Of a DNA stretch of 64,000 bases, positions 33,109 to 42,118 are shown piece by piece. Source of the stretch: SKLM01 sp964575455 (lineage in GTDB: Bacteria > Chloroflexota > Anaerolineae > B4-G1). The DNA is taken from NCBI GenBank assembly GCA_964575455.1, contig CAZNRX010000009.1, positions 1 to 64,000 of the forward strand, written 5' to 3'. Position numbers and translations under genes: made by a program. How positions within the stretch are numbered: the stretch's first letter is position 1; every line of letters begins with the position of its first letter. The notes below the pieces were generated by a model. That model saw only the letters and a list, made by a program, of their open reading frames with translations. It searched no databases and was not told the DNA's origin.

Positions 33109-33351
33109 CTACGCTGCCAGCCTCGGTATCGGGCCACGGGCAATCGACCAGCGGAGGGTCTCAAGATCGAGTCGCAGCTCGAAGAGGCGTCCCCCCATCG
33201 CCATCACATTGAAGCACCGCTGTCCGGCCTCCGTCCAGCGCCGTCCAATGCCCTCGACGGCAAGCGAGCTGCCCTGCCAGTCGAAGCGCCGCGGCGTGAT
33301 CCTGCCCTGGGCTGTGAAGGCGGCCTCGACCGCCGTCGGTTCCCCGCTCAT
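33109..33351 (-). CDS. Small conserved hypothetical protein, possibly DUF6504-like
   Basis: 80 residues from the ATG that overlaps the cinA stop (ATGA), with GGAGGG seven bases upstream, so it is coupled to cinA. The pattern ITPRRFDWQGSSLAVEGIG and the later WSIARG resemble small proteins with an Arg/Trp-rich beta fold (DUF6504 is a possible home, low certainty). No signal peptide, membrane segment or catalytic motif is visible. A function cannot be assigned. Confidence 0.6.
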   Translation of the reverse strand: MSGEPTAVEAAFTAQGRITPRRFDWQGSSLAVEGIGRRWTEAGQRCFNVMAMGGRLFELRLDLETLRWSIARGPIPRLAA

Positions 33352-33839
33352 AACACACCCTCCATATACCGTCGCACCATATCGAGGGCCGCCTCCGCCG
33401 ACCACGATTTGTTCTCCCAACGGTCTCCCTCGAAGACATGCTTCTCTACCCACCCACCGCTTGGCGTGGCGAGCCCAACGTAGACCAGGCCCACCGGCTT
33501 CCCTGGCGTGCCCCCGGTCGGGCCAGCGATCCCCGTCACGGAAACGCCGAGGTCGGCTTCCATAACCTGCCTCACGCCCTCCGCCATCTCCCGCGCTGTC
33601 TGTTCACTCACAGCGCCATATCTATCGAGACTCTCGCCTCGCACATCAAGCAGCGCTTCCTTGACGTTGTTGGCGTAGGCCGTGATAGAGCCGCGGTAGT
33701 AGTCTGAGCTGCCAGGCACGTTCGTGATGCGGTGCCCAACCAGGCCGCCGGTGCACGATTCGGCCACGGCCAGGGTCAGCCCCCTCGTGGCGAGCAATCG
33801 CCCCACGATGACCTCAAGATCACGCTCAGTTGGTGGCAT
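33348..33839 (-). CDS. pncC: CinA C-terminal domain protein, nicotinamide-nucleotide amidase type
   Basis: 163 residues. This corresponds to the stand-alone C-terminal domain of CinA (PncC), which deamidates NMN to NaMN in pyridine-nucleotide recycling. AVAESCTGGLVGHRIT (with the active Ser), YANNVKEALLDV, YGAVSEQTAREMAEG and TGIAGPTGGTPGKPVGLVY are the family blocks. The start at 33839 is chosen over a longer frame because GGGAGG lies five bases upstream and a tRNA terminator occupies the extension. The N-terminal MoCF-like domain of full CinA is absent. Confidence 0.92.
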   Translation of the reverse strand: MPPTERDLEVIVGRLLATRGLTLAVAESCTGGLVGHRITNVPGSSDYYRGSITAYANNVKEALLDVRGESLDRYGAVSEQTAREMAEGVRQVMEADLGVSVTGIAGPTGGTPGKPVGLVYVGLATPSGGWVEKHVFEGDRWENKSWSAEAALDMVRRYMEGVL

Positions 33840-33892
33840 CGACGCCTCCCAGTCGGTCGGGGCCAGCAGCCCTCCAGGATCCGTCGCCCCAC

Positions 33893-33920
33893 AAACCAAA
33901 ACCCCACCGAGTTGGTGGGG
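33893..33920 (-). terminator. Terminator of tRNA-Glu
   Basis: Minus-strand CCCCACC/GGTGGGG stem with 5-base loop followed by TTTTGGTTT, about 70 bases after the tRNA. Confidence 0.75.
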
Positions 33921-33991
33921 TCCCAACGTGCCGTGGCCCGGGAAGCGACACATGCACGCCTCAATGATTCCAACACACACGCTCTATGGAG

Positions 33992-34065
33992 TACCCCCAA
34001 GGGGATTCGAACCCCTGTCGCGGGCTTGAAAGGCCCGTGTCCTAACCAGGCTAGACGATGGGGGC
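33992..34065 (-). tRNA. tRNA-Glu (anticodon TTC)
   Basis: On the minus strand: acceptor GCCCCCA with TGGGGGT (one G-U pair), D-arm TCGTCTAGCC...GGTTAGGACA, anticodon stem CGGGC/GCCCG around CTTTCAA, and T arm AGGGG-TTCGAAT-CCCCT. Anticodon TTC reads GAA and GAG. CCA is not encoded. It has its own promoter and terminator. Confidence 0.96.
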
Positions 34066-34076
34066 GTCTGGCGGCT

Positions 34077-34104
34077 ATTCTACCATGAAGAAGATGAACG
34101 TCAA
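34077..34104 (-). promoter_or_regulatory. Promoter of tRNA-Glu
   Basis: Minus-strand TTGACG (34099-34104), 16-base spacer ending TGG, TAGAAT (34077-34082). Same GGTAGAATA extended -10 as rpoB and rpsL; the predicted start is a few bases before the tRNA. Confidence 0.85.
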
Positions 34105-34152
34105 GCCCTCAAGCTAAATGTGTCTCCGTCTTCGTCGGGCAGCGAACCGGAC

Positions 34153-34746
34153 CTACACCCGTCTTTGACCGATGCGCTTCTGATTCCAGCGCCAGGCCTC
34201 GACGAGGCTCTCGTAGAGCGTGGGGCTGAACCCAGTGACCGTCAGAAAGCGATCCAATAGGCTGTCCTCTAGCTCTGCATCGTGGAGGTCGAGGCAGCCG
34301 GCATAGACAAGGCCCCGATCATACGTCATCACTTTATTCAACGTGCGCATCGTCGAGGAGAGCTCATGAGGCTGCTCACCAAGTCGCCTCTCTGCCAGGG
34401 CGAACAGCCGCTGATGCGTCATCGCCTCCAGAAGGATGACGTCCTCAAACGTCAGATCGACGTTAGCCAGCCTCTGCCCCAGCGCAAGACGTCTCTCCGC
34501 ACGACCATCGTCGAAGGGCCCCTTCACGAGGCCCGTCAACCATTCACGAAGCACATCGTGTAGACGTTGGACGAAGCGGGCGTTCCTCATCAAGGGCTGC
34601 GCCCCATTGGACCTGATCAGACGGTCCGCGAACTCCTCAACCATCTCCTCCTGTTCCGACTTAAGCCACCTTCGCAGCTCGGCAAGCCTAGCTTGGTCCC
34701 CCTCACGCCAGTCGAAGCACACTCTCGCCTTGTCAGCCCAGGCCAT
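34153..34746 (-). CDS. Protoglobin/globin-sensor-like protein lacking the proximal His
   Basis: 197 residues from the ATG at 34746, chosen for GGAGG four bases upstream. The helical pattern resembles the globin domain of globin-coupled sensors and protoglobins: EEMVEEFADRLI early, LREWLTGLVKGPFDD, then RRLALGQRLANVDLTFEDV. In heme-binding members the sequence is IGxxH; here Leu93 replaces that His, so heme binding is doubtful and a non-heme role (as in RsbR-type N-domains) is possible. It follows a response regulator, suggesting a stress or signalling link. Family call is moderate. Confidence 0.55.
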   Translation of the reverse strand: MAWADKARVCFDWREGDQARLAELRRWLKSEQEEMVEEFADRLIRSNGAQPLMRNARFVQRLHDVLREWLTGLVKGPFDDGRAERRLALGQRLANVDLTFEDVILLEAMTHQRLFALAERRLGEQPHELSSTMRTLNKVMTYDRGLVYAGCLDLHDAELEDSLLDRFLTVTGFSPTLYESLVEAWRWNQKRIGQRRV

Positions 34747-35027
34747 CAATCCTCCATCCGCCCCCTGACCACTCCATGCCACAGAGTCTCAGTAGATCCA
34801 AGATTGCTCTAAGGGGATCTGGCGATCCAGGGCAAGCAAATTGGGTCCACGGAGCCTCACCATGCCGCGAGCCAACTTCTTCCTAGAAACGGTTGAAGGC
34901 GTCGGCCAGCGGAAGCTTACTACGCTATAGGATACCACAGGGTGACGGCTGTTGACGTTGCAAAGAGATTACAACTCTGTTACGAGGAGCGTGGGGACGG
35001 ACGATGAACCGTGGAGAAACGAAACCC

Positions 35028-35843
35028 TCAGTCCGCAGGTCGAGATTCAGATGCGAACATGTATCCAACACCGCGGACGTTGAGCACGTAGGTGGGATGA
35101 GCGGGATCCGGCTCCAGCTTCTTGCGCAGGCGGCGAATGTGAACGCGGATGATGGCCCGGGCCCCCTCCGCGTCAGCCTCATACCCCCTCGCGCGCTGCA
35201 CCAGTTGCCTGGGACTCCAGACCTCGTCGGGCGTCTCCAGCAAGCAGGAGAGCACCTTAAACTCCGTTGGGGTCAGGTCAAGAGGCTCGCCCTGGCGCGT
35301 GGCGACGTGCCTCTGGTGATCGATGACCACATCCCGCACCCGAAGGAAGCGCTCTCGCTCCTCAACGTCAAGCCTGTCGATGCCCTCGTGCTCCTCTGCA
35401 GCGTCCAACTGGGCCACGGTCTCCTTCAACTGCTCCACCAGCCGGTACCGCTTCTGCTTCTGACGATGCTTGACCAGGCCCTCACGCACGCTCTTCAGAA
35501 TATGGGGAATGGGACAGGGTTTCAGCAGGTAATCGTGCGCGCCCTTCCGAATAGCTTCGATGGCGGTCTCCATCGTGCCAAAGGCCGTCAACAGGATGAT
35601 CACCGTGTCGGAGGAGCTTGCGTGAATCCGCTCAGCCACCTCCAATCCATCCATGCCAGGCATCTTCAGGTCCAGGACCACGAGGTCGAACGGGCCTCGC
35701 TTACTGAGCAAGCTGATCGCCTCCTCGCCGCTGGCAGCAGTAGCGACGTCATATCCCTCCAAACGTAAGGCATCCAAGAGGGAAACACGCGTCACAGCCT
35801 CGTCATCAACCACCATGATGTGCGTCGTGTGATCTTGCTTCAT
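35028..35843 (-). CDS. Response regulator, REC domain plus winged-helix DNA-binding domain
   Basis: 271 residues. The receiver domain has VVDDE, phospho-acceptor Asp in LVVLDLKMPGMDGLEV and the Lys in LLKPCP (around residues 8-125). A charged linker helix of about 60 residues follows, then an OmpR-type winged helix with LDLTPTEFKVLSCLLETP and IRRLRKKLEPDPAHPTYVL. Its stop is followed by 281 bases before the globin-like gene. It begins 28 bases after the histidine kinase gene, its likely partner. The target genes are unknown. Confidence 0.93.
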   Translation of the reverse strand: MKQDHTTHIMVVDDEAVTRVSLLDALRLEGYDVATAASGEEAISLLSKRGPFDLVVLDLKMPGMDGLEVAERIHASSSDTVIILLTAFGTMETAIEAIRKGAHDYLLKPCPIPHILKSVREGLVKHRQKQKRYRLVEQLKETVAQLDAAEEHEGIDRLDVEERERFLRVRDVVIDHQRHVATRQGEPLDLTPTEFKVLSCLLETPDEVWSPRQLVQRARGYEADAEGARAIIRVHIRRLRKKLEPDPAHPTYVLNVRGVGYMFASESRPAD

Positions 35844-35870
35844 CACGCCCCCTCCTCGCGCAGCGAGACC

Positions 35871-37553
35871 TCACCCCACAAGCTGAACCGGAAGCCTGAC
35901 CACGAATTCGGTGCCCCGACCGCGTTGGCTTGAGACCTCAATGATCCCTCCATGACGTTCGACAATGCCATAGCTTATGGCCAGTCCCAGCCCGGTTCCC
36001 TCCGGCTTGGTCGTGTAGAAAGGCTCAAAGAGATTGCTCACCTGTTCGGACGGCATACCAACCCCGCTGTCTCGAACGCTGAGCAACACTTCGTCACCCC
36101 GGTCGGACAGCTCCGTCCGCAGCCACAGATCGCCCCCCTCGGGCAGCGCTTCGACGGCATTAATCACCAGGTTCAAAAGGACTTGGCTGATCTGGTCGGG
36201 AACAATCGGTATCCGCGGCAGGTCGGTCGCCAGTTGGGCGTGCACCCGGATGTCACCATGCTGAAACCGCTTGTGGGCCAGAGCCAGGACGTTATCCACC
36301 ACCTGATTCAGGTCGGCGCACTCCACCCCACCACGCGAGGGACGGTAGAAATCCAGCATGCGCTGCACGATCTCAATCAGCCGCTCGACCTCGCCCTGGG
36401 CCATCTCCAGGTACTGCCCGCGCCTCTGCTGCTCAAGCCCCTCGTGCAGGCTCAGATGGAGGCTATTGTGGATCGCCTGGAGTGGATTGTTGACCTCATG
36501 AGCCAGGGAGGCGGCCAACCGACCAATGGCGGCCATCTTCTCCGCCTGTACGAGCTTCGCCTGAGAGCGCTCCAACTCCTCCGCAAAGTCGGCAAGCTCC
36601 GCATAGAGGTCGGCGTTCTCCACCGCGACGGCCACTGAAGCGGCCATAGCTGTGAGCAAGTCCAGATCTTGCTCATCAAACGCACCGTCCAGCTTGTTGA
36701 TCAGCTCAATAGCGCCGATGGTGCTATCATGAATGGTGAGCGGTACGCAGAGAATCGCATCGGGCTCCAAGCCCTCCATCGCCTCCCCCAGCTCGCCAGA
36801 GAAATGGGGGTCTCGCTCGACGTCATTCACCAACTTCGCCTCGCCCGAAGCGATGACGTGTCCCACCAACCCCCTGTCGGGCCGCACAGGTTGCCCCTCT
36901 ATACGGTCGGGGGCGAAGCTCAACGTCTTTCGATAGGTCAACTCGCCGGTCTCCTCGTCCAACAACACCAGGGAGCCGGCCTCCACCCGCATGATCGCGC
37001 GAATCCCCTCCATCGTCGCCTCCAGGACCTCGTCGAGGTCGAGGCTGGAGGTGACCACCCGGTTGATCTCGATCAGAGCACCCAGCTCCTGGTTGCGGCG
37101 CCTCAGCGCCTGCTCACTGCGCCGTATGCGCATCACCGCATCGATCCGGGCCAACAGTTCGCGGGGATCGAAGGGCTTGGTGAGATAGTCATCGGCGCCT
37201 ATGCCGAGGCCCAGGGTCTTGCTGCTGACGGAATCGAGAGCGGTGGTGACGATGAACGACGTGTGTCGCAGATCGGGATCGGCCTTGACGCGAGCGATGA
37301 CCTCGTACCCGTCCATACGGGGCATCATGATATCTAGCAGGACCAAATCAACAGCGTGCCCGGCCCTCTGCTCTCGACGTAGTGTCTCCAGCGCCTCCTC
37401 ACCGGAATAGGCAACCAACACAGCCTCGGCCACGCTGTTCGCCTGGCTGAGCATCGCCCGCATCAGATCCAGCATCTCCGGGTCGTCCTCAACGATCAGG
37501 AGACGGGCTGACCGCCCAAGCGGACCCCAATCCACTCTCTCACGTCCAACCAT
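35871..37553 (-). CDS. Cytosolic hybrid histidine kinase, REC-GAF-HisKA-HATPase
   Basis: 560 residues without membrane segments. An N-terminal receiver (Asp in LVLLDIMMPRMDGYEV, Lys in LTKPFDP), a GAF domain around 165-320, a coiled-coil, the phospho-acceptor His in SLAHEVNNPLQAIHNS, and the HATPase with DSGVGM and GTGLGLAISYGIVERHGG. The GAF probably senses a small molecule or state inside the cell. The N-terminal receiver lets another kinase tune it. It is the first gene of an operon with the response regulator; 81 bases separate it from the upstream binding-protein gene. Confidence 0.93.
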   Translation of the reverse strand: MVGRERVDWGPLGRSARLLIVEDDPEMLDLMRAMLSQANSVAEAVLVAYSGEEALETLRREQRAGHAVDLVLLDIMMPRMDGYEVIARVKADPDLRHTSFIVTTALDSVSSKTLGLGIGADDYLTKPFDPRELLARIDAVMRIRRSEQALRRRNQELGALIEINRVVTSSLDLDEVLEATMEGIRAIMRVEAGSLVLLDEETGELTYRKTLSFAPDRIEGQPVRPDRGLVGHVIASGEAKLVNDVERDPHFSGELGEAMEGLEPDAILCVPLTIHDSTIGAIELINKLDGAFDEQDLDLLTAMAASVAVAVENADLYAELADFAEELERSQAKLVQAEKMAAIGRLAASLAHEVNNPLQAIHNSLHLSLHEGLEQQRRGQYLEMAQGEVERLIEIVQRMLDFYRPSRGGVECADLNQVVDNVLALAHKRFQHGDIRVHAQLATDLPRIPIVPDQISQVLLNLVINAVEALPEGGDLWLRTELSDRGDEVLLSVRDSGVGMPSEQVSNLFEPFYTTKPEGTGLGLAISYGIVERHGGIIEVSSQRGRGTEFVVRLPVQLVG

Positions 37554-37634
37554 GATGACTCACTGACCTGACAAGGGATCGTCGAGACGCCGATCCAATC
37601 AGAGAGGATGTGCCATCCCCGGAGACGTCATCCA

Positions 37635-39599
37635 TCACGGAGATACCGTCCTCCTCAGATTCGACGAACTCACCGCAGACCCGACATCCAAAGACTCCAA
37701 GCTCCATAGCTCGCTCTCGGCCGTGGCATCCATCTCGAAGTTCTCCACCAGCGGACGAACAAGAGCGACACGTAGAGGCACGAAGAGCGGCAAGGCAGGG
37801 AGATCCTGCGAGAAGATGACCTGCGCTTCCTCATGGTAGCGATCATAGGCCAGCGAGCCCGGAAGCGCCTGCCGGGCCGAACGACACGCAGCGTCGTAGC
37901 TTGAGCTCTCGTAGCCCGTGATGTTGGCGCCGCTCCACACGTCGTCCTCCGGCATCTCCGAGGACAGATACCGCTCGCAGTGGGGTCGATCCCCCAGCCC
38001 CCGGGTGCCCACGACCAGATCAAACCGGCGGCCGAAGAGAGGCCCCTCTGGCCCGTCAGCGAAGAGCTCCCAGCGAGGACGCACATCTAGCGCGACGCGA
38101 ATGCCGCAGTCCGCCAGCTGAGCGCGCAGCACACGTGCCGTCTCCTCGGAGACCTCGCTGTCCGCGGAGGCCATCAACGTTACCTCGAACGGCTCGCCAT
38201 CGGGGATACCCTCGATGCCCTGGGCCTCTCGCACGCCGTCGTCATCCACGTCCCGCCAACCAATCTCATCCAGCAGCGTCCGCCCGCCTGCCAGATCGTG
38301 TGTCCAGCGCGTGAGCTCTCCTGCGGGGTACTGCGGATGACCTGGCGGGAGGTAGCTATCGGGAGGCACGCTTCGACCATACGTCACCTCATCCAGAAGG
38401 GCCTGGCGATCGACACACATAGCAATGGCCTGCCGGACCCGCGGCTCGGCGAAGAAGTCTGGACGCTCATAGTCCCCGCTGGTTTGGATGCCAAAGCTCA
38501 GAAGCGCCAAGCTCCCACCGGGGGCCGAGGCCACCTCCAGCAGATCCCGTTCCTCCAGGCGTATGAGCAAGGGCATGAGGGAGGAGAAGTCGGCGTCGTG
38601 CGTACCGATGTCGCAGGATCCGGAGAGCAAGGCTGCCGTCACATCCTCCGCATCAGCCCTGACCTTGAAAACCACCTCGTCCAGATAAGGCAGCCCTTCG
38701 TCCGCGCGGAAGTACTCAGGATTCCGCGATAGCGTGATGTGATCCCCCCGCACCCATTCGTCGACGACGAAGGCGCCCCAGCCCAGGGGCGCACGTCGCG
38801 TGCCATCGTAGCCCGGCAGCTGACTGGGGGTAAGGTCCTCCAGCTGATGGCGCGGCAGGGGGGGAAAGAAACGGAGGGCATAGAATGAATCGAAGAAGCC
38901 CGGTACGCCAATCCATTTGGTGCGCCATTGATCCAAGGCCCGATAGCGGGCGGTGCGCTCCGTCAGGTACCGGTAACCCGGTGTGGCAGGGTCGGAAGCG
39001 ACCTCGAAGGCGAATTCCGAATCCTCAGCCGTGAGGGGCTCACCGTCCGACCAGGTCACGTCCTGGCGCAGCGCAAACGTGACCTCCAAGCGGTCCATTG
39101 CCAGCATGCCACTCTCAAACGTGACCTCGCAGCCGGTGGTGTAGCAGCGGGAGGGCCGAACCCGCACGCCCTCGTCAAGCTCGACCACCTGACCAGCGGC
39201 ATCGACCACGCGCTCACCCTGGCGCACATATACCCTGCGCCTCACGGCATCGCCATCGGCCAGGCTGGGGATCTTCTGGAGGATAACGGGCTGATAGGCG
39301 TAGCTGCGGTGATCAACTGGGCCGTCGTAGAGCGCCTCCATGACGTGCTGCGTGGCCGGCAGCTGCGAGCCACCGTAGAGATAGAGGGTATCGGGCTCAC
39401 CAACCAGGCAGACGTTGAGCACCTTCGGCTCCTCCGGGGCAGGCGACGGTGATGGCGTCGTGGTGCTGCGCGGCGTGGCAGTGACCACCACCGTCTCCGG
39501 GGGCGACGTCACGGTGACCGTGACCACGCGAGGAGCACACGCGCCCAACAGCAGAGCTAGCACAGCAAGCGCCGAAAAGGGAAAGCGCCATGGTTTCAT
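37635..39599 (-). CDS. Peptide-type ABC solute-binding lipoprotein (SBP_bac_5)
   Basis: 654 residues from the ATG at 39599 (GGAG six bases upstream). A lipoprotein signal ends LAVLALLLGAC (Cys21), followed by a Val/Thr/Pro/Ser-rich linker of about 40 residues and a class-5 periplasmic binding fold with QDVTWSDGEPLTAEDSEFAF, RDVDDDGVREAQG and a C-terminal closing block. Longer upstream frame is not needed, since the promoter at 39616-39644 would remove it. No permease is adjacent; the nearest genes are a transglutaminase upstream and a kinase downstream. The ligand is unknown. Confidence 0.9.
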   Translation of the reverse strand: MKPWRFPFSALAVLALLLGACAPRVVTVTVTSPPETVVVTATPRSTTTPSPSPAPEEPKVLNVCLVGEPDTLYLYGGSQLPATQHVMEALYDGPVDHRSYAYQPVILQKIPSLADGDAVRRRVYVRQGERVVDAAGQVVELDEGVRVRPSRCYTTGCEVTFESGMLAMDRLEVTFALRQDVTWSDGEPLTAEDSEFAFEVASDPATPGYRYLTERTARYRALDQWRTKWIGVPGFFDSFYALRFFPPLPRHQLEDLTPSQLPGYDGTRRAPLGWGAFVVDEWVRGDHITLSRNPEYFRADEGLPYLDEVVFKVRADAEDVTAALLSGSCDIGTHDADFSSLMPLLIRLEERDLLEVASAPGGSLALLSFGIQTSGDYERPDFFAEPRVRQAIAMCVDRQALLDEVTYGRSVPPDSYLPPGHPQYPAGELTRWTHDLAGGRTLLDEIGWRDVDDDGVREAQGIEGIPDGEPFEVTLMASADSEVSEETARVLRAQLADCGIRVALDVRPRWELFADGPEGPLFGRRFDLVVGTRGLGDRPHCERYLSSEMPEDDVWSGANITGYESSSYDAACRSARQALPGSLAYDRYHEEAQVIFSQDLPALPLFVPLRVALVRPLVENFEMDATAESELWSLESLDVGSAVSSSNLRRTVSP

Positions 39600-39615
39600 C
39601 ACAGTCTCCATGGTG

Positions 39616-39644
39616 AGTATATCACCACCGCTTCTCACGCGCAA
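39616..39644 (-). promoter_or_regulatory. Promoter of the 39.6 kb binding-protein gene
   Basis: Minus-strand TTGCGC (39639-39644), 17-base spacer, TATACT (39616-39621). The start would fall about 10 bases before the ATG at 39599 and just after it a GGAG site, giving a short leader. Confidence 0.6.
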
Positions 39645-39691
39645 CTCGCCGCCCTCAGGATCCAGGGCTCTATCATTCTCAAGGTAATTCA

Positions 39692-39790
39692 AGGTGACCG
39701 GCACTTAGGAGCTTCGTTCCAGAGGCCAAACTGGCTTCAAACTGCACTTACCGTCGGCTCTTTCGATGTCAGCACAAGTGCCGGTCACCT
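39692..39790. repeat. 99-base element with 15-bp perfect terminal inverted repeats
   Basis: AGGTGACCGGCACTT at 39692-39706 and its exact complement at 39776-39790, separated by 69 bases. The right arm contains the stop codon of the transglutaminase gene. The interior resembles part of the 51.75 kb hairpin (shared TTCGATGTCAG and AAGTGC). A MITE-like element or a large hairpin is possible. Confidence 0.6.
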
Positions 39791-42112
39791 GAGAAGCCGG
39801 CGCAGCTTGGCCCTCCAGGAGAGGCTGCGTATGCTGCGAGCGGCATCCTCTGCGAGCCAGGCGTTATGACGATGGGAGCTGTAGGTGGCAGCCTGGTATT
39901 CAGCGAGGAGAAGATACGTCGATTGAGAGGCCGGAGGCAGGAGATCGGCCAACGCAGCTGCACGCTCCGCCGGCGTGTCGACGGGCTCCGGAGAAGCCCC
40001 AAGCCGTCTCAGTGCCCGATCGACCTCATCGTAGGCCCGCTCCACCGGACTGAGCATAGCACGCTGCGCCCAGCGGCGGAGAAAGGCCGGAGGTCTCCAA
40101 CCAAGGCGGCGCACGCCCCTCTCCAAGAGGACCGGGAAGGGAGGAATATCGCGCCGACGCCGGGCGCGCCAGGCCAGAACAACCAGAATCACGCCCAGCA
40201 GGATCGACAGCGCCCCGAAAAGAGACCGAATTCTACTCCACAGGCTGCGCGACGGGACTGAGACATCCCCGCCAGAGGCTGTATCGTCCACCCCCTCAAG
40301 CCTATCCAGTCGCTCTCGCCAGCGCTCCTCCATGTCGCCGCGCATCGGTACGCGCAAGCGGCCCTCATCCTCAGCTCCAAGCTCCCCCGGTGGCCGATAG
40401 ATAAGGTCCTCAGAGACAGTTGGTTCGAACTCGACCCAACCCAGGCCCGGGAAGTAGACCTCGGGCCAAGCGTGGGCGTTCCTCTCATAGACCAGGGTGG
40501 TGTTCGTTCCACGCTGATACTCGCCCTCCGTGAAGCCGACGGCCAGCCTCGCCGGGATGCCCAACGCACGGAGCAGGATCACCTCTGACGAGGCATAGTA
40601 GTTACAGAAACCAACGCGCAGGTCGAAGAGGAACCAATCCAGAGGCTCCTGACCGGGGGCGGGCGTTTCATTGATCGTATCGCTGTAGCGGATGGTGTCA
40701 CGCAGATACTGCGTGACGGCGGCCACGACACCGTAAGGCGTCTCCTGCCCCTCGCCAATCTGCTCCGCCAGCTCTCGTGTACGAACCGTCATCGTGTCCG
40801 GCAGCTGCAGATACCGCTCCACGATCCACGGCGGATAGTCGGTGCCCGCGTCACGCAGCTGCGAGATCGTCACATCGGCGATGGAGGAGCGAGCCACGTA
40901 GGTCTCCCCGGCGCCCAGCGGAGGCACGGCGTGGAGAGAGGCCACGTCGACGGTGCCATCCAGGTTCTCCGCGAGATTCACGTCGACACGCCGGCTCACC
41001 CAGTGGGGCTGAGACGCGACGTAGAGTGTCACCATCGGCCGAGGAGAGGTGAACGTGAAGGTAACCCCGCGGCGCCCCTCCAGCTCCGGGAAGTCAAGCC
41101 CGGACAGGCCCGGCCCAACGGTCTGGGTTGCGGTGAGAGCCACGGTGGTCCAATCACCATCGGCATAATGATCGTAGACCCTGGCCCGCCAGTAGTAGCG
41201 CCCGGCGTAAGGCTCCTCCGGCACCTGGACGGACACCACAAGCGCATCGGAGAGCTCGCGCCCCCGCCCCAGGCGGAAATCATCGTCGTAATAGCTGGCA
41301 GCCGGAATCGTCGCACCCCGCCGCCTGAGGGACGCGAATAGCTTCTCCGTGCGCTCCTCCCACGGGCTGGTGGCAAGATCCCAGATCCGCCTGGCCGAAG
41401 GGAGAATATCCGCCATGGCCGGCACTGTCCAGGCGAGCAGAATCAGCAGCACGACGACCGCCGCTGTGGCGTAGCTCAGGTCCAGGCCGACCAGGGGCGG
41501 TATGCGCGCGTCGTGTTCGACCCATCGTCTGCGGAGCCGCAGGAACGTCAGACGGGCCAGCAGCAAGAGGGAGAAGAAGAGATAAGTCGCCAAGTACCAC
41601 ATACCTCTCGGCCTGTAAAGGTCAGAGGCCTGAATCAGCAAAACCGCCAGGCCGGGAGGGAGGATGACACGCCAGGGGCTCGCTCGCCGGGTCAGGGCGT
41701 ACCCGGCATGTAGGCTGAGCCCCCAAGCGAGCACGCCCACCGCAGACAGGAAGAGAATCGGATCCTGTACCGGTTCCTGCTGGGCAAGCTCGGTCAGGGC
41801 CTGCACCAGACGATAGGCCAACACGGTCAGCCGGTCGCTCCACAGCGCGTCCTCTGACAAGCGACCAGCTACAAGACCCAGTTGCCAGGGAACGAGAAAC
41901 AGACCGTAGAGCACACCGAAGAGAGCGGTCAGTCCAGAGGGGAAGGTGCTCTGTCCCAGGGCCAGCCCGACCGCCATCCCCAAGAGCACCAACGTCTGCA
42001 CCAGGCTCAGGTGGTCCACCCACCGGGTGGCGACCAGACGCCCGGCAGCGGTCAGCAGGGCCGCCGTAAGCAAGAGCGCGGCCGGCAGGTCCCACCAGCG
42101 CGACGTTCGCAT
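39785..42112 (-). CDS. Membrane-anchored transglutaminase-like protein, TgpA family
   Basis: 775 residues. About eight N-terminal membrane helices (residues 10-235), an extracytoplasmic region with a transglutaminase core, one more membrane helix near residue 660 and a cytosolic C-terminal domain (DUF4129 type). The catalytic Cys503 is in VGFCNYYASSEVILLRALG, His547 in ERNAHAWPEVYFPGLGWV, and the third residue is Glu563 (EFEPT) where Asp is common. It follows a DUF58 gene by six bases, the usual partner, but the AAA ATPase MoxR normally joining them is not in the window. Confidence 0.9.
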   Translation of the reverse strand: MRTSRWWDLPAALLLTAALLTAAGRLVATRWVDHLSLVQTLVLLGMAVGLALGQSTFPSGLTALFGVLYGLFLVPWQLGLVAGRLSEDALWSDRLTVLAYRLVQALTELAQQEPVQDPILFLSAVGVLAWGLSLHAGYALTRRASPWRVILPPGLAVLLIQASDLYRPRGMWYLATYLFFSLLLLARLTFLRLRRRWVEHDARIPPLVGLDLSYATAAVVVLLILLAWTVPAMADILPSARRIWDLATSPWEERTEKLFASLRRRGATIPAASYYDDDFRLGRGRELSDALVVSVQVPEEPYAGRYYWRARVYDHYADGDWTTVALTATQTVGPGLSGLDFPELEGRRGVTFTFTSPRPMVTLYVASQPHWVSRRVDVNLAENLDGTVDVASLHAVPPLGAGETYVARSSIADVTISQLRDAGTDYPPWIVERYLQLPDTMTVRTRELAEQIGEGQETPYGVVAAVTQYLRDTIRYSDTINETPAPGQEPLDWFLFDLRVGFCNYYASSEVILLRALGIPARLAVGFTEGEYQRGTNTTLVYERNAHAWPEVYFPGLGWVEFEPTVSEDLIYRPPGELGAEDEGRLRVPMRGDMEERWRERLDRLEGVDDTASGGDVSVPSRSLWSRIRSLFGALSILLGVILVVLAWRARRRRDIPPFPVLLERGVRRLGWRPPAFLRRWAQRAMLSPVERAYDEVDRALRRLGASPEPVDTPAERAAALADLLPPASQSTYLLLAEYQAATYSSHRHNAWLAEDAARSIRSLSWRAKLRRLLR

Positions 42113-42118
42113 AACGCG

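Noticed and set aside
34747..35027. Promoter for the globin-like gene in the 281-base gap
   Set aside because: A possible TATCCT with TGG exists but no -35 at suitable distance; nothing firm was seen apart from a small GGATC/GATCC hairpin.
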